Source: Pseudomonas sp. Ant30-3 (GTDB taxonomy: Bacteria > Pseudomonadota > Gammaproteobacteria > Pseudomonadales > Pseudomonadaceae). Taken from it: DNA of 64,000 nt. Location of the stretch: positions 1-64,000 of the forward strand of contig NZ_JMCL01000038.1 in assembly GCF_000690905.1 (NCBI RefSeq), written 5' to 3'. This document shows positions 54,861 through 64,000 of the stretch, piece by piece. The notes under the pieces were generated by a model. The model did no database searches, was not told the origin of the DNA, and saw nothing but the letters and a program-made list of their open reading frames with translations. A program made the translations under genes and the position numbers. The stretch's first letter is position 1; every line of letters begins with the position of its first letter.

Positions 54861-55597
54861 CAAACAGCCTCTTTGTTTGCATCAGGCAAAGGTGCCTCTG
54901 TAGGTGTATACACCATCACGTCGAGCACAGCGGAGTGAAACTCGCGGCGGTACAGCACCATTACGACGCCAGCACTCATCAGCATGAACAGCCACGGGCT
55001 GACGAACCAGGCCAGCATGGTCATGCCGAAGTAATAAGCACGCAGGCCGAAGTTGAACTGGTTGGCCGCCATGGAGATGACGCGCGCCGCACGGGCGGCG
55101 AAGGCTTTACGCTCCTGCTCGGACACATGGCGCTCCCCCACCATGGGCGCCGAGCCGATCAGGATCGCCGCGAAGTTGTACTGACGCATGCACCAGCTGA
55201 AGGTGAAGAACGCATAGACGAACACCATCGCCAGGCACAACAGCTTGATTTCAGACATACCCCGGGACGCCTGCTGCACCATGGGGATGTCTGCCAGCAA
55301 CGACACCGCACGTTCGGACGCGCCCAGCACGGTCAGAATACCGGCCAGAATGATCAACGTGCTGGAGGCGAAGAACGAGGCATTGCGTTCGAGGTTGCCG
55401 ATAACGCTGGCATCAGCGATGCGGTTGTCGCGCAGCAGCATGCGGCGCATCCAGTCCTCCCGATACAGGTGCAGGACACTGGCCAGGCACGCCGTATCGC
55501 TGCCCTTCCACGTTGCATAACGGGTATACCCACCCCAGCAAATGACGAACCAGACGGCGGCGAGAATGTGGATCAGGTTGGCTTGGATGAACGACAT
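54860..55597 (-). CDS. DUF599 domain-containing membrane protein
   Basis: This 245-aa protein has about four TM segments and the DUF599 pattern: ILAAVWFVICWGGYTRYAT at the N-terminus, then WMRRMLLRDNRIADASVIGN and FVYAFFTFSWCMRQYNFAAI. Function of the family is unknown. It is coupled to the MAPEG gene. No associated regulator is seen. Confidence 0.88.
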   Translation of the reverse strand: MSFIQANLIHILAAVWFVICWGGYTRYATWKGSDTACLASVLHLYREDWMRRMLLRDNRIADASVIGNLERNASFFASSTLIILAGILTVLGASERAVSLLADIPMVQQASRGMSEIKLLCLAMVFVYAFFTFSWCMRQYNFAAILIGSAPMVGERHVSEQERKAFAARAARVISMAANQFNFGLRAYYFGMTMLAWFVSPWLFMLMSAGVVMVLYRREFHSAVLDVMVYTPTEAPLPDANKEAV

Positions 55598-55632
55598 GCG
55601 GGTCCTTTTGATGTAAATACGCAGTACATATT

Positions 55633-55726
55633 ACCTGTAGGAGTGAGCCTGCTCGCGACAGCGGCCGAACATTCACCCTCTGTGTTGACTGTAATACCGC
55701 TATCGCGAGCAGGGCTCACTCCTACA
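55633..55726. repeat. REP pair upstream of the DUF599 gene
   Basis: Arm one (TGTAGGAGTGAGCCTGCTCG, from 55636) and an inverted arm (CGCGAGCAGGGCTCACTCCT, to about 55726) form a pair with one extra G in the second. It lies between the brnQ terminator and the DUF599 start, so it may sit in the leader of the DUF599 transcript. Confidence 0.85.
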
Positions 55727-55781
55727 AGGTTCAGGCGGTGGTTCGACGTTAGCTCAAGGGAAAGACACTGCATCAAGCGCA

Positions 55782-55826
55782 AAAAAAATGCCCCGTATCG
55801 ATTGATACGGGGCATTTCGTTTTTTT
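55782..55826 (-). terminator. Terminator of brnQ (bidirectional shape)
   Basis: AAATGCCCCGTATC pairs with GATACGGGGCATTT around GATT; A-run and T-run on either side. It lies 45 bases after the brnQ stop. Confidence 0.88.
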
Positions 55827-55870
55827 GCTGAGAGCAGCTCAAGCCCGCTTGTGACGGGCCTTGAACCGGC

Positions 55871-57184
55871 TTAAGCCAAGGCTTCTTCGCGCTTGCCCAG
55901 CAGACGATCGCAGATCACCGCCACTACCAGCGTCATGACCGACGGCACCAGCCAGGCCAGGCCTTGCTCGCTCAGCGGCAGGTGGGTGAGTTGCGTCGAC
56001 ATCCAGTCCGCCAGACCTGCGCCCTTAAGCGCATCGATCAGGCCGAAGATGAACGACACCAGCATCACCGGACCGACGATACGGGTCTGCTCATTCCAGA
56101 AATCCTTGCAAAAGCTCAGGGCCACCAGCGCGATGCACGGCGGATAGATCGCCGTCAGCACCGGGATCGAGAACGCAATCAGATTGGTCAGGCCGAGGTT
56201 GGACACCAGCAGGGAGAACGCCGCAAGGATGATGACCAAGGTCTTGTAGGAAAGTGGCAGCACACGGCTGAAGTACTCGGCGCACGCACAGGTCAGACCG
56301 ACCGCCGTCACCAGACACGCCAGGGAGATCAGCACAGCAAGGAAACCGCTGCCCAAAGAGCCAAAGGTGTGCTGCACGTAGGCGTGCAATACCGCCGCGC
56401 CGTTGGTCGCACCGGCAGCCACTTCATGGCTGCCCGAGCCAAGACGGAACAGGCTGACATACACCAGCGCCAGACCGACACCGGCGATCAGCCCGGCGAT
56501 GATCGCGTAACGGGTGATCAGCGCCGGAGACTCGACACCGCGCGAACGAATGGCATTGACGATGACGATGCCGAACACCAGTGCGCCGAGGGTATCCATG
56601 GTCAGGTAACCATTGATGAAGCCTTGGGAAAACGGTGCTGCGACATATTCCGGCGTCGCTACGCCGATATCACCGGCAGGCAACGCGAACGCCGCAATGC
56701 CGAGCATCGCCAGGGCGATAATCTTCAGCGGCGCGAGGAAACGTCCTACGGTATCCAGCAACCGACCTGGATACAGCGAAATGAAGAACACCAGCAGGAA
56801 GTACACGGCGCTATAAAGGAACAGCGCCAAAGGGCTTTCGCCGGTCAGTGGCGCCAGACCGACTTCGAATGACACGGTCGCCGTGCGCGGTGTAGCGAAC
56901 AGCGGGCCTACCGCGAGGTAGCAAGCGGCCGCGAGGATGCCGCCGGCCACCTTGCCGATCGGGCTGCTCAAGGCATCCATTGCGCCGCCGACTTTCGCCA
57001 ACGCCACCACAGTGATCACCGGCAGACCGACCGCTGTGATCAGGAAGCCTAACGCTGCCATCCAGACATGAGGCCCGGACTGCAAACCGACAATAGGCGG
57101 GAAGATGATGTTGCCAGCCCCGACGAACAGGGCAAACGTCATAAAACCAAGCGCCAGGATGTCCTGACCTTTCAACACTTTCAT
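55871..57184 (-). CDS. brnQ: Branched-chain amino acid transport system II carrier protein
   Basis: BrnQ (LIV-II) is a cation-coupled symporter for leucine, isoleucine and valine. The 437-aa protein has about 12 TM segments. N-terminal family motif [20 protein letters not shown] is at about 11-30, followed by [20 protein letters not shown]. The [18 protein letters not shown] block and [20 protein letters not shown] are characteristic. It stands alone as a single-gene unit with its own terminator and a long upstream region. Confidence 0.96.
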   Translation of the reverse strand: MKVLKGQDILALGFMTFALFVGAGNIIFPPIVGLQSGPHVWMAALGFLITAVGLPVITVVALAKVGGAMDALSSPIGKVAGGILAAACYLAVGPLFATPRTATVSFEVGLAPLTGESPLALFLYSAVYFLLVFFISLYPGRLLDTVGRFLAPLKIIALAMLGIAAFALPAGDIGVATPEYVAAPFSQGFINGYLTMDTLGALVFGIVIVNAIRSRGVESPALITRYAIIAGLIAGVGLALVYVSLFRLGSGSHEVAAGATNGAAVLHAYVQHTFGSLGSGFLAVLISLACLVTAVGLTCACAEYFSRVLPLSYKTLVIILAAFSLLVSNLGLTNLIAFSIPVLTAIYPPCIALVALSFCKDFWNEQTRIVGPVMLVSFIFGLIDALKGAGLADWMSTQLTHLPLSEQGLAWLVPSVMTLVVAVICDRLLGKREEALA

Positions 57185-57595
57185 TGGGGAAATACCACAC
57201 TACTGAATCGGAATTTAGAGAGGGATTTCCCTTATGGGTGAGGGAAATGCTGTCGAACCGCATAGGCCCGACCCTTTAGCGCGAAGCTTCCTTGTGGGAC
57301 GCGGACGCAAAAATGGCGGCTAGCCTAACGAATTTGCACGACAAACGCACTGTTGCAGGGCGAACATTCCGATCTGCGACATTTCTGTGTCGCATTTACG
57401 TATCTTATTTGCTGACGTAGAACCCCGTGGCGAGGGGATTTAGCGGAACGCCGCACCGCCCCGTTGGGTCGCGAAGCGGCCCCAAAACCTGCATTCGAGG
57501 TGTATGAGATGCACCGCATACAATGGTTTTACGACTGCTGCGCAGTCGAGCGGGGATAAATCCCCTCGCCACCGGGGCAATGCACAAACCTCAGA
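57185..57595. repeat. brnQ upstream region with second-class REP sequences
   Basis: No gene is seen here. The right part (about 57420-57590) holds repeats of a different class from most of the window: CCCGTGGCGAGGGGATTTAG, then CCCGTTGGGTCGCGAAGCGG, and an inverted relative GCGGGGATAAATCCCCTCGC at about 57549-57570. The same class occurs at about 1-120 and 7585-7630. The left part (57185-57420) is likely promoter DNA for brnQ; I see no clear operator. Confidence 0.65.
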
Positions 57596-57597
57596 AA

Positions 57598-57630
57598 CAA
57601 CAAAGGCCACCCGAAGGTGGCCTTTGTCTG
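57598..57630 (-). terminator. Terminator at the end of the suc operon
   Basis: On the minus strand, CAAAGGCCACC pairs with GGTGGCCTTTG around TTCG, followed by a T-rich stretch. It lies about 30 bases after the sucD stop codon. Confidence 0.85.
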
Positions 57631-57655
57631 GTGAAGCGTCAGCTAAGCGCGAGGC

Positions 57656-58537
57656 TTACTTGACGGCCCAACCGGTCAGCTCGGACAAAGCCTTGCCGAT
57701 ATCTGCCAGCGAACGCACGGTTTTCACGCCTGCGTCTTCCAGGGCAGCAAACTTCTCGTCTGCTGTGCCCTTGCCGCCAGAGATGATTGCGCCAGCATGG
57801 CCCATGCGCTTGCCCGCAGGGGCAGTCACACCAGCGATGTAGGAAACAACCGGCTTGGTCACGTGTGCCTTGATGTAAGCAGCCGCTTCTTCTTCAGCCG
57901 AACCGCCGATCTCACCGATCATTACGATCGCTTCGGTCTTCGGGTCTTCCTGGAACAGCTTCAGGATGTCGATGAAGTTCGAACCCGGGATCGGGTCACC
58001 ACCGATGCCGACGCAAGTCGACTGACCGAAACCAGCGTCAGTCGTCTGCTTGACAGCTTCGTAGGTCAGGGTGCCGGAACGGGAAACGATACCGACCTTG
58101 CCTGGCAAGTGAATGTGACCTGGCATGATGCCGATCTTGCATTCGCCTGGAGTGATCACGCCTGGGCAGTTAGGACCGATCAGGACTACGCCCAGCTCGT
58201 CGCACTTGACCTTGGCATCCAGCATATCCAGGGTAGGAATGCCTTCGGTGATGCAAACGATCAGCTTGATGCCGGCGAAAGCAGCTTCCAGGATCGAATC
58301 TTTGCAGAAAGGAGCCGGAACGTAGATCACGCTGGCGGTAGCGCCAGTTTGAGCAACAGCGTCTTTCACGGTGTTGAACACTGGCAGACCCAGGTGCTCG
58401 GTGCCGCCCTTGCCCGGAGTTACACCACCAACCATCTTGGTGCCGTACTCGATGGCTTGCTGGGTGTGGAAACTACCTTGCGAACCGGTAATACCCTGGC
58501 AGATAACTTTGGTGTCTTTATTGATCAGGACGCTCAT
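57656..58537 (-). CDS. sucD: Succinyl-CoA synthetase alpha subunit
   Basis: SucD carries the CoA-binding site and the catalytic His that is phosphorylated. It has 293 aa. N-terminal [20 protein letters not shown] is the CoA-binding region. The phosphohistidine lies in [20 protein letters not shown] (about 245-264), and [19 protein letters not shown] is typical. Its ATG overlaps the sucC stop by one base (TAATG). Confidence 0.98.
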   Translation of the reverse strand: MSVLINKDTKVICQGITGSQGSFHTQQAIEYGTKMVGGVTPGKGGTEHLGLPVFNTVKDAVAQTGATASVIYVPAPFCKDSILEAAFAGIKLIVCITEGIPTLDMLDAKVKCDELGVVLIGPNCPGVITPGECKIGIMPGHIHLPGKVGIVSRSGTLTYEAVKQTTDAGFGQSTCVGIGGDPIPGSNFIDILKLFQEDPKTEAIVMIGEIGGSAEEEAAAYIKAHVTKPVVSYIAGVTAPAGKRMGHAGAIISGGKGTADEKFAALEDAGVKTVRSLADIGKALSELTGWAVK

Positions 58538-59703
58538 TATTTGCCCTCCGCAGCTTTAACGACTTGTTGAGCAGCGTCGGTCAGGCTGGTTGCAGCGATG
58601 ATGTTCAAACCGCTTTCTGCCAGTACTTTAGCGCCCAGCTCAGCGTTGTTGCCTTCAAGGCGAACAACAACCGGGATTTTCACGCCGACTTCTTTCACTG
58701 CACCGATGATGCCTTCGGCAATCATGTCGCAACGAACGATGCCGCCGAAGATGTTGACCAGTACTGCAGCGACGTTAGTGTCGGACAGGATGATCTTGAA
58801 CGCTTCGGTAACGCGTTCTTTGGTAGCACCGCCGCCCACGTCGAGGAAGTTGGCTGGTTTGCCGCCATGCAGGTTGACGATGTCCATGGTACCCATGGCC
58901 AGGCCCGCACCGTTGACCATGCAACCGATGTTGCCTTCCAGTGCCACGTAGTTCAGTTCGAACTTGGCAGCGTGCGCTTCGCGCGGATCGTCTTGCGACG
59001 GATCGTGGAAAGTCTTCAGCTTAGGCTGACGGTACATGGCGTTGGCGTCGATGTTGATCTTGGCGTCGAGGCAGTGGAGATCGCCGTCAGCCTTGATCAC
59101 CAGCGGGTTCACTTCCAGCAGAGCCAGGTCATGATCCTTGAACAGTTTGGCCAGGCCTACGAAGATCTTGGCGAACTGGGCAACCTGCTTGCCTTCCAGA
59201 CCTAACTGGAATGCCAGCTCGCGACCCTGGAATGGCTGAGCGCCAACCAGTGGATCGATAGTGGCCTTGAGAATTTTCTCAGGAGTATCGTGAGCGATTT
59301 TCTCGATGTCCACGCCACCTTCGGTGGAAGCCATGAACACGATGCGACGGCTCGAACGGTCAACGACAGCGCCCAGGTACAGCTCTTTAGCGATATCAGT
59401 GCACGATTCAACCAGGATCTTGGTGACTGGCTGACCATTGGCGTCAGTCTGGTAAGTCACCAGACGCTTGCCCAGCCACTGCTGTGCGAATGCTTTGGCG
59501 TCTTCTCTGCTGCGAACCAGCTTAACGCCGCCCGCTTTACCGCGACCACCGGCGTGAACCTGGGCTTTGACAACCCACTCGCTGCCGCCGATCTTGTCGC
59601 ACGCTTCTGCTGCTGCTTCCGGAGTGTCTACTGCGTAACCGGTCGAAACTGGCAGGCCGTATTCAGCGAACAGCTGCTTACCCTGATACTCGTGAAGATT
59701 CAT
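58537..59703 (-). CDS. sucC: Succinyl-CoA synthetase beta subunit
   Basis: SucC (388 aa) is the ATP-grasp nucleotide-binding subunit. Motifs are [60 protein letters not shown] and [20 protein letters not shown]. With SucD it converts succinyl-CoA to succinate with NTP formation. It follows lpd after a 182-base gap that contains a perfect 11-base hairpin, so expression may be partly uncoupled from the OGDH genes. Confidence 0.98.
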   Translation of the reverse strand: MNLHEYQGKQLFAEYGLPVSTGYAVDTPEAAAEACDKIGGSEWVVKAQVHAGGRGKAGGVKLVRSREDAKAFAQQWLGKRLVTYQTDANGQPVTKILVESCTDIAKELYLGAVVDRSSRRIVFMASTEGGVDIEKIAHDTPEKILKATIDPLVGAQPFQGRELAFQLGLEGKQVAQFAKIFVGLAKLFKDHDLALLEVNPLVIKADGDLHCLDAKINIDANAMYRQPKLKTFHDPSQDDPREAHAAKFELNYVALEGNIGCMVNGAGLAMGTMDIVNLHGGKPANFLDVGGGATKERVTEAFKIILSDTNVAAVLVNIFGGIVRCDMIAEGIIGAVKEVGVKIPVVVRLEGNNAELGAKVLAESGLNIIAATSLTDAAQQVVKAAEGK

Positions 59704-59885
59704 GCTTATTACCGTCTTCGTTAGGTACTGCGCATTCGGTGCTGCACTTGTTCAAGTGCCGCACCACCTGTGACTGCTGCTTGCGTAGCTGAGCTACGCA
59801 AGACTGCGTCCAGCGGACATTCCGCGGTGAGTCTTGCTCGCAAGGCTCACGACGGGCAGACACCGCCGTGGTTTCTTATTGTCTG
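59704..59885 (-). other. lpd-sucC intergenic hairpin
   Basis: CTTGCGTAGCT (59780-59790) pairs perfectly with AGCTACGCAAG (59792-59802) across a one-base centre. Without a T-tract it is probably an mRNA processing or stability stem rather than a terminator. No REP match is obvious. No gene is seen in this 182-base gap. Confidence 0.55.
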
Positions 59886-61322
<1,437 letters not shown>

Positions 61323-61419
61323 TCAAAAATCCTCTTTTGGCAACAAGCTTGAAGCCACAAGCCTCAAGCCAGGCAGCAATTGCTCGCCGCTTCTGGCTTG
61401 AAACCGGTAGCTGCTTCTA
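61323..61419. repeat. sucB-lpd intergenic repeat with AAGC-rich motif
   Basis: This 97-base gap reads AGCTTGAAGCCACAAGCCTC and then TCAAGCCAG (61364-61372) against inverted CTGGCTTGA (61393-61401). Similar CAAGC-rich repeats occur in Pseudomonas genomes (from memory). The stem could modulate the message between sucB and lpd. Confidence 0.45.
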
Positions 61420-62646
61420 TCAGATATCCAGCAGCAAACGAGCCGGGTCTTCCAGCAGGTTCTTGATGGTAACCAGGAAGGTCACAGCTTCTTTGCCATC
61501 GATCAGACGGTGATCGTAGGACAGAGCCAGGTACATCATCGGACGGATAACGACCTGACCGTTGATCGCCATAGGACGCTGCAGAATGTTGTGCATGCCC
61601 AGGATGGCCGCTTGCGGCGGGTTGACGATCGGGGTCGACATCATCGAACCGAAGGTACCACCGTTGGTGATGGTGAACGTGCCGCCGGTCATTTCGTCCA
61701 TGGACAGTTTGCCGTCGCGCGCCTTCTTGCCGAAGGTGGCGATGCCGCCTTCGATTTCAGCCAGGCTCATCAGTTCGGCGTTACGCAGAACTGGCACTAC
61801 CAGACCGCGGTCGCTGGACACGGCAACACCGACGTCGGCGTAACCGTGGTAAACGATGTCGGCACCGTCAATCGACGCGTTGACAGCCGGGAAGCGTTTC
61901 AGCGCTTCGGTGGCCGCTTTGACGAAGAACGACATGAAGCCCAGGCGTACGCCGTTGTGGGACTTCTCGAACAGGTCTTTGTACTTCGAACGCAGGGCCA
62001 TGACTTCGGTCATGTCGACTTCGTTGAAAGTAGTCAGCATGGCCATGTTCGATTGGGCTTCGACCAGACGCTTGGCAACGGTGGCGCGCACGCGGGTCAT
62101 TGGCACGCGCTTCTCGATGCGGTCGCCGGCAGCGAACACAGGAGCAGCGGCAGCCGGTGCAGCAGCCTTGGCAGGCGCAGCAGCAGGAGCGGATTTCTTC
62201 GCAGCAACGGCAGCTACCACGTCTTCCTTGGTCACACGACCGCCTTTGCCAGTGCCGGCAACGGAAGCGATGTTGATGCCGTTTTCTTCAGCCAGCTTGC
62301 GAGCAGCCGGAGCAGCAACCGGATCGTCTTCGCCTTCAGCGGCAGGAGCAGCAGTTTGTGCCGCAGCCGGAGCAGCAGCTGCGGTTGCAGCTGGAGCGGC
62401 AGCAGCGCCGCCCGCTTCGATCGAGCCCAGGACTTCGTCGGACAGAACAGTGTCGCCTTCGTTCTTGACGATAGCGCCCAGCACGCCGTCGGCAGTCGCC
62501 AGCACTTCCAGCACAACCTTGTCGGTTTCGATGTCGACGATCAGGTCGTCACGCTTTACAGCGTCGCCCGGTTGTTTGTGCCAGGTGGCAACGGTGCCGT
62601 CGGCAACCGATTCCGGGAAAGTGGGGGCTTTGATTTCGATAGCCAT
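61420..62646 (-). CDS. sucB: Dihydrolipoyllysine-residue succinyltransferase (E2 of 2-oxoglutarate dehydrogenase)
   Basis: The E2 core (408 aa) moves the succinyl group to CoA. It has one lipoyl domain with lipoylated Lys43 ([11 protein letters not shown]). An Ala/Pro-rich linker (about 79-105) follows, then the E1/E3-binding domain ([20 protein letters not shown]), a second Ala-rich linker and the catalytic domain with [20 protein letters not shown] (active His and Asp). Length is typical for Pseudomonas SucB. Lpd lies 97 bases after it; sucA precedes it by 42 bases. Confidence 0.98.
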   Translation of the reverse strand: MAIEIKAPTFPESVADGTVATWHKQPGDAVKRDDLIVDIETDKVVLEVLATADGVLGAIVKNEGDTVLSDEVLGSIEAGGAAAAPAATAAAAPAAAQTAAPAAEGEDDPVAAPAARKLAEENGINIASVAGTGKGGRVTKEDVVAAVAAKKSAPAAAPAKAAAPAAAAPVFAAGDRIEKRVPMTRVRATVAKRLVEAQSNMAMLTTFNEVDMTEVMALRSKYKDLFEKSHNGVRLGFMSFFVKAATEALKRFPAVNASIDGADIVYHGYADVGVAVSSDRGLVVPVLRNAELMSLAEIEGGIATFGKKARDGKLSMDEMTGGTFTITNGGTFGSMMSTPIVNPPQAAILGMHNILQRPMAINGQVVIRPMMYLALSYDHRLIDGKEAVTFLVTIKNLLEDPARLLLDI

Positions 62647-62688
62647 TATCTGTGGGTCCTTAAATTCGGTTTCAGGTGCGCGAAGGCG

Positions 62689-64000
62689 TTAAACAGTAAA
62701 GGCGTCTTGCAGCAGTTTTTCCTGCTGCTCAGCGTGCATCGATGCATAACCACAAGCAGGTGCAGCAGAAGCATCACGGCCGGCGTATTCGAGTACGAGC
62801 GACTTGTTGTGATTGCCAACGATGCGGCGCATATGGTGTTGGCTGCAGTACCACGCACCCTGGTTCATCGGCTCTTCCTGACACCAAACGATATGTTTGA
62901 GATTGGTGTACGGAGCCAGGACTTCGTTCAAGTCGTCCTCAGGGAATGGGTACAGCTGCTCGATACGCACGATGGCGATGTCATCACGACCTTCGGCACG
63001 GCGTTTTTCCAGCAGGTCGTAGTAGACCTTGCCGCTACACAGAACTACGCGCTCGACCTTGCTCGGCTCAAGTGCATCGATTTCCGGAATAACGGTCTGG
63101 AACGAACCTTGAGCCAGATCTTCCAGGGTCGACACGGCCAGTTTGTGACGCAGCAGCGACTTCGGCGTGAGCACGATCAGCGGCTTGCGCAGCGGACGAA
63201 TCACCTGACGACGCAGCAAGTGGTAGATCTGCGCCGGGGTGGTCGGTACAGCGACCTGAATGTTGTGCTCGGCGCACAGCTGCAGGTAACGCTCCAGACG
63301 TGCCGAAGAGTGCTCCGGCCCCTGACCTTCATAACCGTGCGGCAGCAGCATGGTCAGACCGCAAAGACGGCCCCACTTGTGCTCGCCGCTGGTGATGAAC
63401 TGGTCGATCACGACCTGTGCACCGTTGGCGAAGTCGCCGAACTGGGCTTCCCAGATCACCAGCGCCTCAGGCGTGGTGGTCGAGTAACCGTATTCGAACG
63501 CCAGAACGGCTTCTTCAGACAGGAACGAGTCGTACAGATCGAAACGTGGCTGGCCTTTGTACAGGTTCTGCAACGGGACATAGGTGCCCGCGTCTTTCTG
63601 GTTGTGCAAGACAGCGTGACGGTGCGAGAACGTACCGCGACCGATGTCCTGACCCGTCATGCGAATCGGGTGACCTTCGAACGCCAGGGTCGCGTACGCC
63701 ATGGTTTCGGCGTAACCCCAGTTGATCGGCAGGCCGCCGGCTTGCATTTTCTGACGGTCTTCGTAGATCTTCGAGACTTGGCGCTGAACCACGAAGCCTT
63801 CCGGAATTTCCAGCAGCTTGGCGGACAGTTCCTGCAAGGTTTTCAGGTCAAAGCTGGTGTCGTGGCGCGCAGTCCAGGCGTGGCCCAGATACGGACGCCA
63901 GTCCACGAACAACTCTTTGTTCGGCTCTTTGACCAGGCTTTTTACGACATGCAAACCGTTGTCCAGCGCGTTGCGATATTCGTCGACTTTCGCCTGAACA
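62689..64000 (-). CDS. sucA: 2-oxoglutarate dehydrogenase E1 component, C-terminal part (partial)
   Basis: The visible 437 residues are the C-terminal part of the E1 decarboxylase, which uses thiamine diphosphate. The frame is open to the window edge: translation continues upstream as VQAKVDEYRNALDNGLHVVK. Motifs: GYAETMAYATLAFEGHPIRM, TGQDIGRGTFSHRHAVLHNQ, FEYGYSTTTPEALVIWEAQF, TMLLPHGYEGQGPEHSSARL and IVWCQEEPMNQGAWY. The full protein is normally about 940 aa, so roughly 500 residues lie outside the window. The cut is a window artefact, not a mutation. Confidence 0.98.
   Translation of the reverse strand, partial: VQAKVDEYRNALDNGLHVVKSLVKEPNKELFVDWRPYLGHAWTARHDTSFDLKTLQELSAKLLEIPEGFVVQRQVSKIYEDRQKMQAGGLPINWGYAETMAYATLAFEGHPIRMTGQDIGRGTFSHRHAVLHNQKDAGTYVPLQNLYKGQPRFDLYDSFLSEEAVLAFEYGYSTTTPEALVIWEAQFGDFANGAQVVIDQFITSGEHKWGRLCGLTMLLPHGYEGQGPEHSSARLERYLQLCAEHNIQVAVPTTPAQIYHLLRRQVIRPLRKPLIVLTPKSLLRHKLAVSTLEDLAQGSFQTVIPEIDALEPSKVERVVLCSGKVYYDLLEKRRAEGRDDIAIVRIEQLYPFPEDDLNEVLAPYTNLKHIVWCQEEPMNQGAWYCSQHHMRRIVGNHNKSLVLEYAGRDASAAPACGYASMHAEQQEKLLQDAFTV

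Noticed and set aside
62689-64000. sucA as a truncated pseudogene
   Set aside because: The frame stays open to the last base of the window, so the missing N-terminal part lies outside it.

Overview
The window is chromosomal DNA of a Pseudomonas, most likely from the P. fluorescens group. The evidence is the identity and order of housekeeping genes (gyrA, mtnA, MTA deaminase, ubiG, mupP, yciK; a cobO-to-cobS cobalamin operon; hda; purMN; htpG; sucABCD with lpd), the GC-rich codon use, and many Pseudomonas-type REP elements (arms of the type GGAGCGAGCCTGCTCGCG). I saw no tRNA, rRNA, IS element, prophage, integrase or CRISPR array.

Layout. 1-8.4 kb: gyrA (-), mtnA (-), then mtaD, ubiG, mupP and a yciK-type SDR (+). 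8.7-12.9 kb: a GGEEF diguanylate cyclase, an LplT-PlsC fusion and a TDT/SLAC1 transporter. 12.9-13.6 kb: a five-unit tandem REP array. 13.7-19.1 kb: a symporter-domain hybrid histidine kinase, rmuC and a Sel1-like protein. 19.1-20.06 kb: about 1 kb without a recognisable gene. 20.06-25 kb: two small conserved proteins, a FadL porin, a periplasmic glutathione peroxidase and a MarR-MFS unit with an overlapping 40-residue membrane peptide. 25-34.6 kb: a ten-gene cobalamin operon (cobO-cobB-bluB-cbiB-cobD-cobQ-cobU-cobT-cobC-cobS) read leftwards behind a cobalamin riboswitch. 34.7-39 kb: a hypothetical protein, a beta-propeller lipoprotein, an O-methyltransferase and two NlpC/P60 lipoproteins. 39.2-45 kb: hda, an AI-2E-family permease, a DUF2066 protein, then purM-purN and a DUF3108 protein. 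45.6-51 kb: a reverse transsulfuration pair, an amidohydrolase, OsmC and pirin proteins. 51-57.2 kb: htpG, two hotdog thioesterases, a small lipoprotein, MAPEG and DUF599 membrane proteins, brnQ. 57.6-64 kb: sucD, sucC, lpd, sucB and the C-terminal part of sucA, cut by the window edge.

Functional links. mtnA and the MTA deaminase belong to methylthioadenosine salvage. mupP serves peptidoglycan sugar recycling and ubiG makes ubiquinone. The cob genes carry cobyrinic acid to cobalamin, including DMB synthesis by BluB. The suc/lpd block encodes the 2-oxoglutarate dehydrogenase and succinyl-CoA synthetase steps of the TCA cycle.

No clearly new multi-gene system is visible. The most notable signals are: a REP pair absorbed into the 3' end of cobB that extends the protein while keeping the overlap with bluB; REP tandem arrays at 13.0 and 28.0 kb; a near-perfect 41-base inverted repeat between mupP and yciK; a chromosomal relative of phage lysozyme-like proteins that seems to have lost the expected catalytic Glu; an overlapping small membrane-peptide gene; and the 1-kb gap at 19.1-20.06 kb. 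Statements about families and synteny rest on memory; no search was run.
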